A stretch of 64,000 nucleotides of DNA from an uncultured Bryobacteraceae bacterium. Its GTDB lineage: Bacteria > Acidobacteriota > Terriglobia > Bryobacterales > Bryobacteraceae. Under the pieces are notes generated by a model, which searched no databases, was not told the DNA's origin, and was given only the letters and a program-made list of their open reading frames with translations. The stretch covers positions 295,634 to 359,633 of the forward strand of contig CALKXJ010000002.1 of assembly GCA_938003835.1 (NCBI GenBank), read 5' to 3'. The position numbers were made by a program, and so were the translations under genes. This document shows, one piece after another, positions 9,123 through 17,026 of this stretch (position 1 is the first letter of the stretch; each line of letters starts with the position of its first letter).

Positions 9123-9166
9123 CCGGGGGAGGCGGTCGCCGGCTTGCTAGGATAGCCCTTAAGCGG

Positions 9167-9586
9167 ATGTCGAAGAAGCAAAAGCCCAAACGGGAGCCTC
9201 TGCCCCCGCTCAACGTCTGGGGTCATGTGGTGGCGCTCGCCTGGCTGGTGCCGGGCGGCGGCCATTTCCTGCAAAAAAGGCACGTCCGGGGCGCCATTCT
9301 GGGCGGAACGATCACGCTGACGTTCCTGCTCGGCCTGCTGATGCGCGGGAGCATGTTCACGCCGCGCACGGGCGACCTGCTGACCACGATCATCAACGTC
9401 GGCGGGTTTCTGGGTAACCTGGCCTCGGGCCTGCTCTACCTTCTCACCATCTGGCTCGGCTATGCGCAGCCCGACGTGGCCGGCCACGTCCACGACTACG
9501 GCACAAAGTTCCTGGTGGCCGCGGGGCTGATGAACATCCTGGCGATGGTGGATGCTTTTGAAATCGCCGCGGGGAGGAAGGACTGA
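9167..9586 (+). CDS. Small integral membrane protein, possibly DUF6677-type
   Basis: A 139-residue protein with a Lys-rich N-terminus (MSKKQKPKRE) followed by about four hydrophobic segments: AWLVPGGGHFL (about 24-36), GGTITLTFLLGLLM (about 47-60), LASGLLYLLTIWLGY (about 87-101) and AAGLMNILAMVDAF (about 115-128). The PGGGHFLQKR segment recalls small acidobacterial membrane proteins of unknown function (DUF6677 is my best guess from memory). It overlaps the next small membrane protein by one base (TGATG), so the two are translationally coupled and may act together. No enzyme motif is seen. Confidence 0.65.
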   Translation: MSKKQKPKREPLPPLNVWGHVVALAWLVPGGGHFLQKRHVRGAILGGTITLTFLLGLLMRGSMFTPRTGDLLTTIINVGGFLGNLASGLLYLLTIWLGYAQPDVAGHVHDYGTKFLVAAGLMNILAMVDAFEIAAGRKD

Positions 9587-9771
9587 TGCCGAAAGTGACC
9601 CTGACGCACTTTGAAGCGAGCCTGCTCATGGCCTTTCTGATTTCGGTGGTGCTGGGCGTGGTGAGCCGGCGGACCGACGAGGAGCGGTTGCGCTACGGGC
9701 TGCGCTGCTTCGGCTACTTCCTGCTGGCGATCTTCGGCCTGGCCTGGCTGATGCGGCTCGGCCACGGCTAG
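9586..9771 (+). CDS. 61-residue membrane protein
   Basis: A short protein with two predicted transmembrane helices (SLLMAFLISVVLGVVS, about 12-27, and FGYFLLAIFGLAWLM, about 42-56) separated by a charged loop RRTDEERLRYGLR. Its ATG shares a base with the stop of the preceding membrane protein gene, which argues that it is real and that the two products are made in fixed ratio. I recognise no family; a small accessory or scaffold subunit is a guess. Confidence 0.6.
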   Translation: MPKVTLTHFEASLLMAFLISVVLGVVSRRTDEERLRYGLRCFGYFLLAIFGLAWLMRLGHG

Positions 9772-9786
9772 GGGCGAGTAGGGGAA

Positions 9787-9812
9787 GCCGCGGTGCTCAG
9801 GAGCCCCGCGGC
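9787..9812. terminator. GC-rich hairpin at a convergent gene junction
   Basis: Arms GCCGCGG (9787-9793) and CCGCGGC (9806-9812) flank a 12-base loop that itself contains a short GCTC/GAGC pair. It covers the rseP stop codon and follows the 61-residue membrane protein gene. Lacking a T-tract, it may stop transcription in both directions only partly. Confidence 0.4.
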
Positions 9813-11119
9813 AGGACCTTGGTCAGGTCGTTATAGAGCACGAAGGCCACCACCATCATCAGGAAAACGAAGCCGACTTTGATGATGGCCTCCTTCACCG
9901 GCAGGCTGAGGTCGCGCCGCAGGGCCATTTCGATTAACAGCAGCAGGATCACCCCGCCGTCCAGGATCGGAATGGGCAGCAGGTTGAAGATCGCCAGGTT
10001 CAGGCTGACCAGCGCCATCAGCGCAAGAAAGCTGGTTGCACCCTCGCGCGCGGCGTCGCCGCTCAACTGCGCGATGCGGATCGGCCCCTCCAGACTCTTG
10101 GCGGACATGCGGCGCTCGATGATGCCCTTGAGAAACTCGTAGATCAGCCCGGCGCTCCGCCAGTTTTGCCGGAGCGACTCGACGAAAGCCTGAGGGAGCG
10201 GCAGGCGCGTGTACTCGAGACGCGGGCGCTGGGCAATGCCGATCATCCAGCGCTTTTCACCGTCGATTTCCTTGAGCACAGGCTCGACGGTTACCTTTCC
10301 CTCGACGCCGTTGCGCGAGTAGGTAATCTCGAGCGGCTTGCCTTGGCTCGCCTTGGCGGCCTCCACCAGCGTGAGCGCCGAGCGAACCGGTACGCCGTCG
10401 ACGGCGACGATGACGTCGCCGATCTGAAGACCGGACTTCTGGGCGTTGGTGCCCTCGACCCAGCCCGCGATCTCGATGTCGACGCCGTGGGACCAGCCGG
10501 CATAGCCGATTCCGGTGCGCTCGTGCAGTTCTGGGGTGACCGAGAGCGGAATCCGCTGGCCGTCGCGTTCGATCACCAGGCGGAGGGGCCGGCGGGCGCT
10601 CGCCACCTCCTTGACCAGAATCTCCTCCCAGCTCGGGTTGGGGCGGCCTTCGAGTTCGACGATCCGGTCGCCTTCGCGGATGCCGGCGCGGGCGGCCGGA
10701 GAACCTGGGTCCACGCGGGCAATCACGCCGGGCTCGGAGGCGCGGGCCGGCTTCGGGTACTTGTACATGAACAGGCCGGTGAGCACCGCGACGGCGAGCA
10801 CCACGTTCATGAACGGGCCGGCGGCTGCGATGATGAGCCGTTGCCAGCGCGGCTTGGCGAGGAAGCTGCGCGGGTCTTCGCTCGCCTGATCCCCCGGCTG
10901 CTCGCCCTGCATCTTGACATAACCGCCGAAGAGGATCAGCGAGAAACGGAAGTCGGTATCGCCCCGGCGGAAACCGAACAGGCGCGGCCCGAAGCCGAAG
11001 CTAAAAGTCTCCACGCGAACGTCGAAGAGGCGGGCGGCCCAGTAGTGGCCGAGCTCGTGGACCATGATCATGATCCCGAGCAGCACGAGCACCCACCAGA
11101 TGTTTTCAAAGATGATCAT
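9797..11119 (-). CDS. rseP: RIP site-2 zinc metalloprotease
   Basis: Intramembrane protease that cuts anti-sigma factors or signal peptides in the inner membrane. The 440 residues contain the zinc motif HELGH in the first helix (about 21-25), two PDZ domains (around AGIREGDRIVELEGR and KSGLQIGDVIVAVDG), and the C-terminal NLLPIPILDGG motif (about 383) carrying the third zinc ligand. Its ATG overlaps the dxr stop as ATGA, so the two are coupled; dxr-rseP is a classical gene pair. No rseA/rpoE-type partner occurs in this window, so the physiological substrate is unknown. Confidence 0.93.
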   Translation of the reverse strand: MIIFENIWWVLVLLGIMIMVHELGHYWAARLFDVRVETFSFGFGPRLFGFRRGDTDFRFSLILFGGYVKMQGEQPGDQASEDPRSFLAKPRWQRLIIAAAGPFMNVVLAVAVLTGLFMYKYPKPARASEPGVIARVDPGSPAARAGIREGDRIVELEGRPNPSWEEILVKEVASARRPLRLVIERDGQRIPLSVTPELHERTGIGYAGWSHGVDIEIAGWVEGTNAQKSGLQIGDVIVAVDGVPVRSALTLVEAAKASQGKPLEITYSRNGVEGKVTVEPVLKEIDGEKRWMIGIAQRPRLEYTRLPLPQAFVESLRQNWRSAGLIYEFLKGIIERRMSAKSLEGPIRIAQLSGDAAREGATSFLALMALVSLNLAIFNLLPIPILDGGVILLLLIEMALRRDLSLPVKEAIIKVGFVFLMMVVAFVLYNDLTKVLPRGS

Positions 11120-12330
11120 CGAGCTGGGTCATCCTTCCGAGCAGGGGTGGCCGCGCCGACGCGACGGCGCACGATTTCGCGGGCCACCCGGCGAGATTCG
11201 CGGTCGATCTCCAGAACCTCGGCGATCGAGGAGGCTTCGCGCGAGGGAACCCGAGCCAGGGTCTCTTCGGCAACCTCGGCAATCGCCGGAAAGGGGATCT
11301 GCCGGTTCAAGAACGCCTCGACCCCCACCTCGTCGGCAGCGTTCAACGTGCATCCTGCGGAGCCGCCTGCTCTTTGGGCGTCGTAGGCCAGCCGGAGCAG
11401 GGGGAACTTGTCCAGATCCGGGGGCGAGAAGTTCCAGCAGCGGGGGCGAGAGAAGTCGTAGCGCTCGACAGGGGCTTCGATGCGCTCCGGATAGGTCAGG
11501 GCGTACTGAATCGGCATCCGCATATCGGTGACCGAGATTTGGGCGATCAGGCTGCCGTCGGTGTATTCGACCAGGGCGTGGACCGACGACTGGGGATGGA
11601 TCACCACCTCGACCTGGTCCGGCGAGAGTCCGAAAAGCCAGCACGCCTCGATGACTTCAAAGCCCTTGTTCATGAGCGTGGCCGAGTCGATGGTGATGCG
11701 GCGGCCCATCTTCCAGGTGGGATGATTCAGGGCCTGCTCGGGGGTCACCTCCGCGAGCTTCTCGCGCGGGGTCTCCCGGAAGGGGCCCCCGGAGGCGGTC
11801 AGAATCAGGCGCGCCACCTCCTGCCGGCGACCGGCTTTTAGGCACTGGTGAGCACCGTTGTGTTCGCTATCCACCGGGATGATCTCCGCGCGGGCCTGGC
11901 GGGCGGCCTCGAGCACCAGACGTCCGCTGGCGACGAGCACCTCCTTGTTGGCGAGTCCGATCTGCTTGCCCCGCTTGACCGCCTCGTAGGTGGCCTCAAG
12001 GCCCGCGACCCCGACGATCGCCGACATGACAAAGTCCACCTCCGGCGCGGCCGCTGCGGCCACTCTCGCCTCCGAACCGCAGGCCAGCTCCGGCCATTGC
12101 TGGACCGCGAGGGACGTCTCGCGCAGTCTTTCTGTTAGATTCCCCAGGGCGCGTTCGGTTGCAACAACCGCCACACGCGGGCGGAACTCGACAATCTGGG
12201 CGGCGAGCGCCTCGACGTTCTCGCCGGCCACCAGCGCATAGATCCGGTAGCGTTCCCGGTGCCGCCGGACGACATCCAAAGTGTTGACGCCGATCGAGCC
12301 GGTGGAGCCGAGGATGGTCAGATTGCGCAT
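11116..12330 (-). CDS. dxr: 1-deoxy-D-xylulose 5-phosphate reductoisomerase
   Basis: Second enzyme of the MEP isoprenoid pathway: converts DXP to 2-C-methyl-D-erythritol 4-phosphate with NADPH. The 404-residue protein has the NADPH loop LGSTGSIG (about 5-12), ANKEVLVASG (about 122), the metal and substrate segment VDSEHNG (about 146-152, Asp and Glu ligands), TASGGPFRE with the flexible loop, and ATLMNKGFEVIEA (about 217-229). The start is the ATG at 12330 rather than the adjoining TTG. It is translationally coupled to rseP downstream. A good promoter lies about 160 bases upstream, giving an unusually long leader. Confidence 0.95.
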   Translation of the reverse strand: MRNLTILGSTGSIGVNTLDVVRRHRERYRIYALVAGENVEALAAQIVEFRPRVAVVATERALGNLTERLRETSLAVQQWPELACGSEARVAAAAAPEVDFVMSAIVGVAGLEATYEAVKRGKQIGLANKEVLVASGRLVLEAARQARAEIIPVDSEHNGAHQCLKAGRRQEVARLILTASGGPFRETPREKLAEVTPEQALNHPTWKMGRRITIDSATLMNKGFEVIEACWLFGLSPDQVEVVIHPQSSVHALVEYTDGSLIAQISVTDMRMPIQYALTYPERIEAPVERYDFSRPRCWNFSPPDLDKFPLLRLAYDAQRAGGSAGCTLNAADEVGVEAFLNRQIPFPAIAEVAEETLARVPSREASSIAEVLEIDRESRRVAREIVRRRVGAATPARKDDPAR

Positions 12331-12495
12331 CAACGGTTCGGGTCTTGCGCGGCCCGCTGATGGAATGATAACACTGTCGCGGGGCGTTGCCGGATGGCGG
12401 GTGCCTCTGAAGGGGTGCCGGGGAGGTTGCTTCAGGGGTCTTTTTTGTGAGGTTAGTCTCGCTTTGGTGGGAGTTGCCTCCCCGGCCTACTTCCA

Positions 12496-12524
12496 ATAAT
12501 AATATATGATTTTCGGGAATGCAA
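12496..12524 (-). promoter_or_regulatory. Promoter of the dxr-rseP operon
   Basis: On the minus strand, TTGCAT (12519-12524) and TATTAT (12496-12501) are spaced by exactly 17 bases in a locally AT-rich patch. Transcription from about 12489 would leave a leader of roughly 160 bases before dxr. Confidence 0.6.
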
Positions 12525-12542
12525 GCGAAAAGTTCGTCCGGG

Positions 12543-13436
12543 TCAGATTTTCTTCACCTGAACCCCCGCGATATCCTCTAACACTCTGATAATACTGGAG
12601 AAATCATCATCGCCGAAGCCGCGAGCAATCGCCGCCTGGTAGATCTGCGCCGTCACCGCCGTGATCGGCACTGGTACGTGGCACTCCTCGGCGAGCTCCA
12701 GAGCGTGCCGGAGGTCCTTTTGCATCCACTTGACGGAGAAGTGGGTGGAAAAGTCCCGGCGTAACACGTAAGGTGCTTTAAACGCAATCAGTCCCGAGCG
12801 TGCCGCGGTGTTGTTCAGCACCTCGAGCATCAGCTCCGGGTCGATGCCGGCTTTCACCGCCAGCACCATCCCCTCGGAGAAGGCCTCCAGGATATTGGAT
12901 TGGATCAGATTCTGCGCCAGCTTGACGCGCAGCCCCATGCCGGGGCCGCCACAGTAGAAAAGCTGGGAACCCATCGGCTCGAAAAACGAGCGGACCCGTT
13001 CGAAGATCTCCCGCTCGCCGCCGATCATGAAAGTGAGCTTGGCGTTTTCGGCTCCCAGCTTGGAGCCGGTGCAGGGAGCATCTAGCAGGAAGGCGCCCGC
13101 CTGGCGGAGCCGCTCGCCCATCCGGAGGCTGGCGGAGACCGAGATGGTGCTGATGTCGGCGACGACCGCCCCCGGGCTGACGCCTTCGATGAGACCGGCC
13201 GGACCGAGGATGACCTGCTCCGACATCGCGGTGTCGCCCACGCAGACAAAGACGCACTCGGCGTTCCGGGCCACCTCGCGGGGAGTGGAGCAGGCGTGGG
13301 CGCCCTCCTCCTGCGCCAGCCGGACCGCCTTCTGGGCGGTGTGCGACCAGACCCATAGCTCGTGGCCCGCACGCCGCAGGTTGCGAGCCATCGGATAGCC
13401 CATGATGCCCAAGCCAAGATAGCCGAGTTTCGCCAT
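12543..13436 (-). CDS. Beta-hydroxyacid dehydrogenase family oxidoreductase
   Basis: NAD(P)-dependent dehydrogenase of the 3-hydroxyisobutyrate/tartronate semialdehyde reductase family (297 residues). It has the dinucleotide loop GLGIMGYPMARNL (about 7-19), the substrate block DAPCTGSKLGAENAKLTFMIGG (key residues Gly-Ser and the trailing GG, about 118-139) and the catalytic Lys in VKLAQNLI (about 171). The family reduces semialdehydes or glyoxylate, consistent with sugar-acid breakdown nearby, but the substrate is not readable from sequence. It diverges from a D-2-hydroxyacid dehydrogenase across 59 bases containing overlapping promoters, so the two are probably regulated together. Confidence 0.85.
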   Translation of the reverse strand: MAKLGYLGLGIMGYPMARNLRRAGHELWVWSHTAQKAVRLAQEEGAHACSTPREVARNAECVFVCVGDTAMSEQVILGPAGLIEGVSPGAVVADISTISVSASLRMGERLRQAGAFLLDAPCTGSKLGAENAKLTFMIGGEREIFERVRSFFEPMGSQLFYCGGPGMGLRVKLAQNLIQSNILEAFSEGMVLAVKAGIDPELMLEVLNNTAARSGLIAFKAPYVLRRDFSTHFSVKWMQKDLRHALELAEECHVPVPITAVTAQIYQAAIARGFGDDDFSSIIRVLEDIAGVQVKKI

Positions 13437-13456
13437 GACCGCGATGGAAAACCCTC

Positions 13457-13487
13457 ATTGTACGACGCGGTTACGCTGTGCGACAAT
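13457..13487. promoter_or_regulatory. Overlapping face-to-face divergent promoters
   Basis: Plus strand: TTGTAC (13458-13463), 18 bases, GACAAT (13482-13487). Minus strand: TTGTCG (13481-13486), 18 bases, TACAAT (13457-13462). Each -35 nearly coincides with the opposing -10, so the two polymerases would compete for the same 31 bases. Confidence 0.5.
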
Positions 13488-13495
13488 GGCCTGCC

Positions 13496-14485
13496 GTGAA
13501 GCCATCAGTTCTCATCACCAAGCGGGTCTATCCGGAAGCGGTTGAACTCCTGCGGGAGCGTTACGAGGTTGACTACGAGGCCACCGATGACGGCCTGAGT
13601 GCCGAGCAGCTCGTCGAACGCCTTCGGGGCAAACAGGCGGTGATGAGCCAGCTCACGGACAAATTCAACCGGGAGGTCATCGCGCGGCTCGAGGGCTTGA
13701 AGATCATCGCCAATGTCGCCGTGGGCTACGACAATGTCGACGTAGCGGCGGCCACCGAGGCGGGCATCCTGGTGTCGAACACGCCAGACGTGTTGACGGA
13801 TTCGACAGCGGACCTGGCCTTCGCGCTGCTTTTGGCCACCGCGCGGCGGATCGTCGAGGGGCATGCTTTTGTGCATTCCGGGCGTTGGAAGAAATGGGCG
13901 ATCGACCTGATGGTGGGGCTCGACGTGCACCATAAAACGCTGGGGATCATCGGCTTCGGGCGTATCGGCCAGGCGGTGGGCCGTCGCGCGCGGGGTTTTT
14001 CCATGCGCGTGCTTTATCACGACGCCGTGCGGGCGCCGGCTGAAGTGGAGCGGGAGCTGGGCGCCGAGGCCGCAGATTTCGAAACGTTGCTTGCCGAGTC
14101 GGACTTCGTGAGCCTGCATGTGCCGCTGACAGCTTCGACCCGGCACCTGATCGGCCCCGGCGAGCTCCGGCGGATGAAGCGGACCGCCATCCTCGTGAAC
14201 ACCTCGCGGGGCCCCGTGGTGGACGAGGCGGCGCTGGCCGAGGCTCTGCACCAGGGAGTGATCGCCGGCGCCGGCCTGGACGTCTTCGAGCGGGAGCCGG
14301 AGGTGCATCCGGGCCTGCTCAACCTCCCTCAGGCGGTGCTGGCGCCCCACATCGGCAGCGCCACCATCGAGACACGCCGCAAGATGTGCCTGATGGCGGC
14401 GGAAAACGTCCTGGCGGCGATCGAGGGGCGGCGCCCGCCGAACCTCGTAAACCCGGAGCTTTGGGAACGCAGGGCTCGGGGCTGA
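13496..14485 (+). CDS. D-2-hydroxyacid dehydrogenase (glyoxylate/hydroxypyruvate reductase-like)
   Basis: NAD(P)H-dependent reductase of the D-isomer-specific 2-hydroxyacid dehydrogenase family, 329 residues. It contains GFGRIGQAVGRRARGF (Rossmann loop, about 149-164), the catalytic Arg in NTSRGPVVDEAALAEAL (about 235), the Glu in DVFEREP (about 263) and the His in LAPHIGSAT (about 281). The sequence resembles glyoxylate/glycerate dehydrogenases (GyaR type). GTG 13496 matches the family N-terminus (KPSVLITKRVYPEA); a GTG at 13478 also exists. There is no Shine-Dalgarno sequence and the -10 box is eight bases away, so the message is probably leaderless. Together with the divergent dehydrogenase it could handle glyoxylate, hydroxypyruvate or tartronate semialdehyde. 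Confidence 0.85.
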   Translation: MKPSVLITKRVYPEAVELLRERYEVDYEATDDGLSAEQLVERLRGKQAVMSQLTDKFNREVIARLEGLKIIANVAVGYDNVDVAAATEAGILVSNTPDVLTDSTADLAFALLLATARRIVEGHAFVHSGRWKKWAIDLMVGLDVHHKTLGIIGFGRIGQAVGRRARGFSMRVLYHDAVRAPAEVERELGAEAADFETLLAESDFVSLHVPLTASTRHLIGPGELRRMKRTAILVNTSRGPVVDEAALAEALHQGVIAGAGLDVFEREPEVHPGLLNLPQAVLAPHIGSATIETRRKMCLMAAENVLAAIEGRRPPNLVNPELWERRARG

Positions 14486-14545
14486 AGCGCGGGCAGGCCG
14501 GGCTGAGAGCCCTGTAATTTCTGGAGGACCAAATGCTATGAAGGC

Positions 14546-15697
14546 ATGCGAAAGGTCCTCTTCATCTTCGGTACCCGACCGGAGGCGATCAAGCTCTGCC
14601 CGCTGGTGCACCGGCTGGAGCGCGAACCAGAGCTGACCGTCAGGGTCTGTGTCACCGGCCAGCACCGGGCGATGCTCGATCAGGTGCTCGAGGCCTTCCG
14701 GGTCCGTCCGGATCACGATTTGAACCTGATGCGGCCGGAGCAGTCGCTTGCCGAGTCGACGTCGCGAATCCTGGCGGCGCTCGAGCCGGTGCTGGCGGAG
14801 GAGTCGCCGGATCTGGTGCTGGTCCAGGGCGACACCACATCGACGCTTTGCGGGGCGCTGGCCGCCTATTACCACCGGGTTCCGCTCGGCCACATCGAAG
14901 CCGGGCTGCGGACCGGCGACCTCTACCAGCCGTTTCCCGAAGAGGCAAACCGGGTTCTTGCTGGGCGCCTGGCGACGCTGCACTTCGCCGCCACCGAATG
15001 GGCGGCCGCGAACCTGCTGGCCGAGGGGGTGGACCCGAAGCGCGTCTGGGTGACGGGCAACACGGTCATCGATGCGGTGCTGTACGTGGTTCGGGAACTC
15101 GAGGCCGGAAGGTTGAAGGGCGGCGACTGGTCCGCGCTCGATCCGCGCCGGAAGCTCATCGTCGTGACCGCGCACCGCCGGGAAAGTTTCGGAAAGGGGA
15201 TCGAGCAGATCTGCCGAGCGCTGGCGCGGTTGGCCTCGCGCGACGACGTCCAGGTCGTTTTTCCCGTGCATTTGAATCCCAACGTTCGGAAACCCGTTGA
15301 GCGAATTCTCGCGGGCCGCCCCAACGTTTTGCTTACGCCGCCGCTCGATTACGTCTCGTTTATCGATCTGATGCGCCGGGCCTATCTGCTGATCACCGAC
15401 TCCGGCGGGGTCCAGGAGGAAGGCCCCTCGCTCGGCAAGCCGATTCTGGTCACCCGCGAGAAGACCGAGCGGCCGGAAGCGGTGCGTGCCGGGACCGTCC
15501 TGCTGGTTGGCGCCGACGAAGAGCGCATCCTCGATGCGGCCGAAGGCCTGCTGGATGACCCGCGCCGGCGGGCAGCGATGGCGCGCATTCACAACCCGTA
15601 TGGCGACGGGCGCGCGAGCGATCGGATCGCCGGCGTAATTCGTTCATTTTTCGAGAGTATTTCATCCGATATTGCCGCGTTTTCTGCGACGGCCTGA
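14546..15697 (+). CDS. wecB: UDP-N-acetylglucosamine 2-epimerase (non-hydrolysing)
   Basis: Converts UDP-GlcNAc to UDP-ManNAc for surface polysaccharide synthesis in the cytoplasm. At 383 residues it has the usual length and motifs: FGTRPEAIKLCPLV (about 8-21), VQGDTTSTL (about 94), HIEAGLRTGD (about 115-124), EEANRVL, TAHRRESFGKG (about 210-220), PVHLNPNVR and the C-terminal TDSGGVQEEGPSLGKP (about 286-301) that binds UDP. It stands alone here, without other polysaccharide genes. An upstream hairpin (GGGCT/AGCCC at about 14501-14513) may separate it from the dehydrogenase gene. Confidence 0.94.
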   Translation: MRKVLFIFGTRPEAIKLCPLVHRLEREPELTVRVCVTGQHRAMLDQVLEAFRVRPDHDLNLMRPEQSLAESTSRILAALEPVLAEESPDLVLVQGDTTSTLCGALAAYYHRVPLGHIEAGLRTGDLYQPFPEEANRVLAGRLATLHFAATEWAAANLLAEGVDPKRVWVTGNTVIDAVLYVVRELEAGRLKGGDWSALDPRRKLIVVTAHRRESFGKGIEQICRALARLASRDDVQVVFPVHLNPNVRKPVERILAGRPNVLLTPPLDYVSFIDLMRRAYLLITDSGGVQEEGPSLGKPILVTREKTERPEAVRAGTVLLVGADEERILDAAEGLLDDPRRRAAMARIHNPYGDGRASDRIAGVIRSFFESISSDIAAFSATA

Positions 15698-15731
15698 CAC
15701 GCATTTTCGGGGAAAATTTCCAGCCTGCCAG

Positions 15732-15806
15732 TATAATGAAGCCGGACAAGAGGTGCGCCGAAAGCGGGGCGCCTCTTCGACGGACGCCAGCTCCGTTTCG
15801 GCGTCC
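15732..15806 (+). promoter_or_regulatory. Promoter and structured leader of the Clp-like ATPase gene
   Basis: TATAAT at 15732-15737 is followed by two hairpins: AAGAGGTGCGCC / GGCGCCTCTT (15748-15777, with a two-base bulge) and GGACGCC / GGCGTCC (15782-15806). Neither is followed by a T-tract. The Shine-Dalgarno AAAGGAG comes 15 bases after the second hairpin. A -35 box is not convincing. Confidence 0.4.
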
Positions 15807-15835
15807 ATCTCCCCACCCCGAAAGGAGCGCTACCG

Positions 15836-16981
15836 ATGTTGGAGGCCATGAGAAGCGCCGCCGGCCGAAAAGCAGGCGCGGAGACCCCGGTGGATCTGGC
15901 GGAGGCCCTGGCGGCCCGGCTGGTGGGCCAGCCGGCGGCCATCGAGGCGATCGTGCCCTACGTGCGCATGTACCAGGCCAATCTGGCGCCCGAAGGCCGG
16001 CCGGTAGGCGTTTTCCTGCTGCTCGGGCCCACGGGCACCGGCAAGACGCGAACGGTGGAGTGTCTTGCCGAGGTGCTGCACGGCAGCGAGAGGAAGCTGC
16101 TTAAGATCGACTGCGGGGAGTTCCAGATGGAGCACGAGGTGGCGCGGCTGATCGGCGCGCCTCCGGGTTACCTGGGACACCGCGAAACCCAGCCGATGAT
16201 CACGCAGCAAAAGCTCAACGCCGTCACCAGCGAGCGCTGCGGGCTCTCGCTCGTGCTCTTCGACGAGATCGAGAAGGCGGCTTCCTCGCTCGGGCGACTT
16301 CTGCTTGGAGTGCTCGACAAAGCGGTGCTGCACCTCGGCGACAACACGGTGGTCAACTTTGAAAACAGCCTCATCTTTCTGACGAGCAACCTGGGCGCGC
16401 GGGAGATGATGAGCCAGATCCGCCCGGGGTTCGGCTTCGCGGGAAGTTTGGGCGAGCCGCTGGAGAAGCTGGCGCGGAAGCTGGAGCGCATCGGAATGAC
16501 GGCGGTGCGGAAACGGTTCTCACCGGAGTTCGTCAACCGGATTGATGCCGTGATCACGTATCAGCCGCTGGACGGCGCGGCGCTGGCCTCGATTCTGGAC
16601 CAGCAGCTCGAGGAGTTCCAGAACCAGGTCTACCAGCGACTGGGAAGCGAGGCTTTCTCGATCGACGTCTCGGCGGAGGGGAGGCGGTATCTGCTGCGCG
16701 AAGGCACGAGCGCCGAGTACGGGGCGCGGGAGCTCAAGCGGACGCTGCACCGGGAAGTGATTCAGCCGATGGCGGCCATGGTGGCGGCGGGAATGATCCA
16801 GCCGGGCAGCACAGTGCGTGTCAACTATTCGGCGAGCACCGACAGCCTGGAGATCGCCACCGGGAGCGGGCCGGCCGCCCGCTCGGAAGAGGGGGGCCCG
16901 CAGCCGACGCCCGCTCTCGGCCGCCGCGGCCGCCGGCCCGACCGGCGGGACGAGCCGCAGACGTGGCGCCTGACGGCTTAG
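15836..16981 (+). CDS. Single-ring AAA+ ATPase corresponding to ClpA/B/C D2 domain
   Basis: A 381-residue Hsp100-like ATPase made only of the second AAA+ module. It has Walker A GPTGTGKT (64-71), Walker B LVLFDEIEKA (Asp-Glu 143-144), sensor 1 FLTSNLG (181-187), an arginine finger in RFSPEFVNRID (R235) and sensor 2 in YGAREL (296-300), then the D2-small domain and a basic, Pro-rich tail. Lacking are the N-domain, D1 ring and middle domain of ClpB/ClpC and the zinc domain of ClpX. PGFGF (197-201) sits where ClpC carries its ClpP-docking loop, so protease partnership is possible. Likely an unfoldase; no partner gene is adjacent. AAAGGAG supports the ATG. Confidence 0.8.
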   Translation: MLEAMRSAAGRKAGAETPVDLAEALAARLVGQPAAIEAIVPYVRMYQANLAPEGRPVGVFLLLGPTGTGKTRTVECLAEVLHGSERKLLKIDCGEFQMEHEVARLIGAPPGYLGHRETQPMITQQKLNAVTSERCGLSLVLFDEIEKAASSLGRLLLGVLDKAVLHLGDNTVVNFENSLIFLTSNLGAREMMSQIRPGFGFAGSLGEPLEKLARKLERIGMTAVRKRFSPEFVNRIDAVITYQPLDGAALASILDQQLEEFQNQVYQRLGSEAFSIDVSAEGRRYLLREGTSAEYGARELKRTLHREVIQPMAAMVAAGMIQPGSTVRVNYSASTDSLEIATGSGPAARSEEGGPQPTPALGRRGRRPDRRDEPQTWRLTA

Positions 16982-16998
16982 GCGCGCGGGTATCGGCG

Positions 16999-17004
16999 TA
17001 TCAT
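16999..17004 (+). promoter_or_regulatory. -10 box for the cytochrome c protein gene
   Basis: TATCAT lies immediately after the Clp-like gene stop and before the GAGGAAG ribosome binding site. No clear -35 is seen. Confidence 0.3.
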
Positions 17005-17026
17005 TGAGGGGGGGCGAGGAAGCTCC

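Noticed and set aside
13505..15592. Long antisense open frame (about 695 codons) over wecB and the hydroxyacid dehydrogenase gene
   Set aside because: It mirrors the third-position pattern of real genes on the other strand, has no ribosome binding site and an Arg/Pro/His-rich translation.
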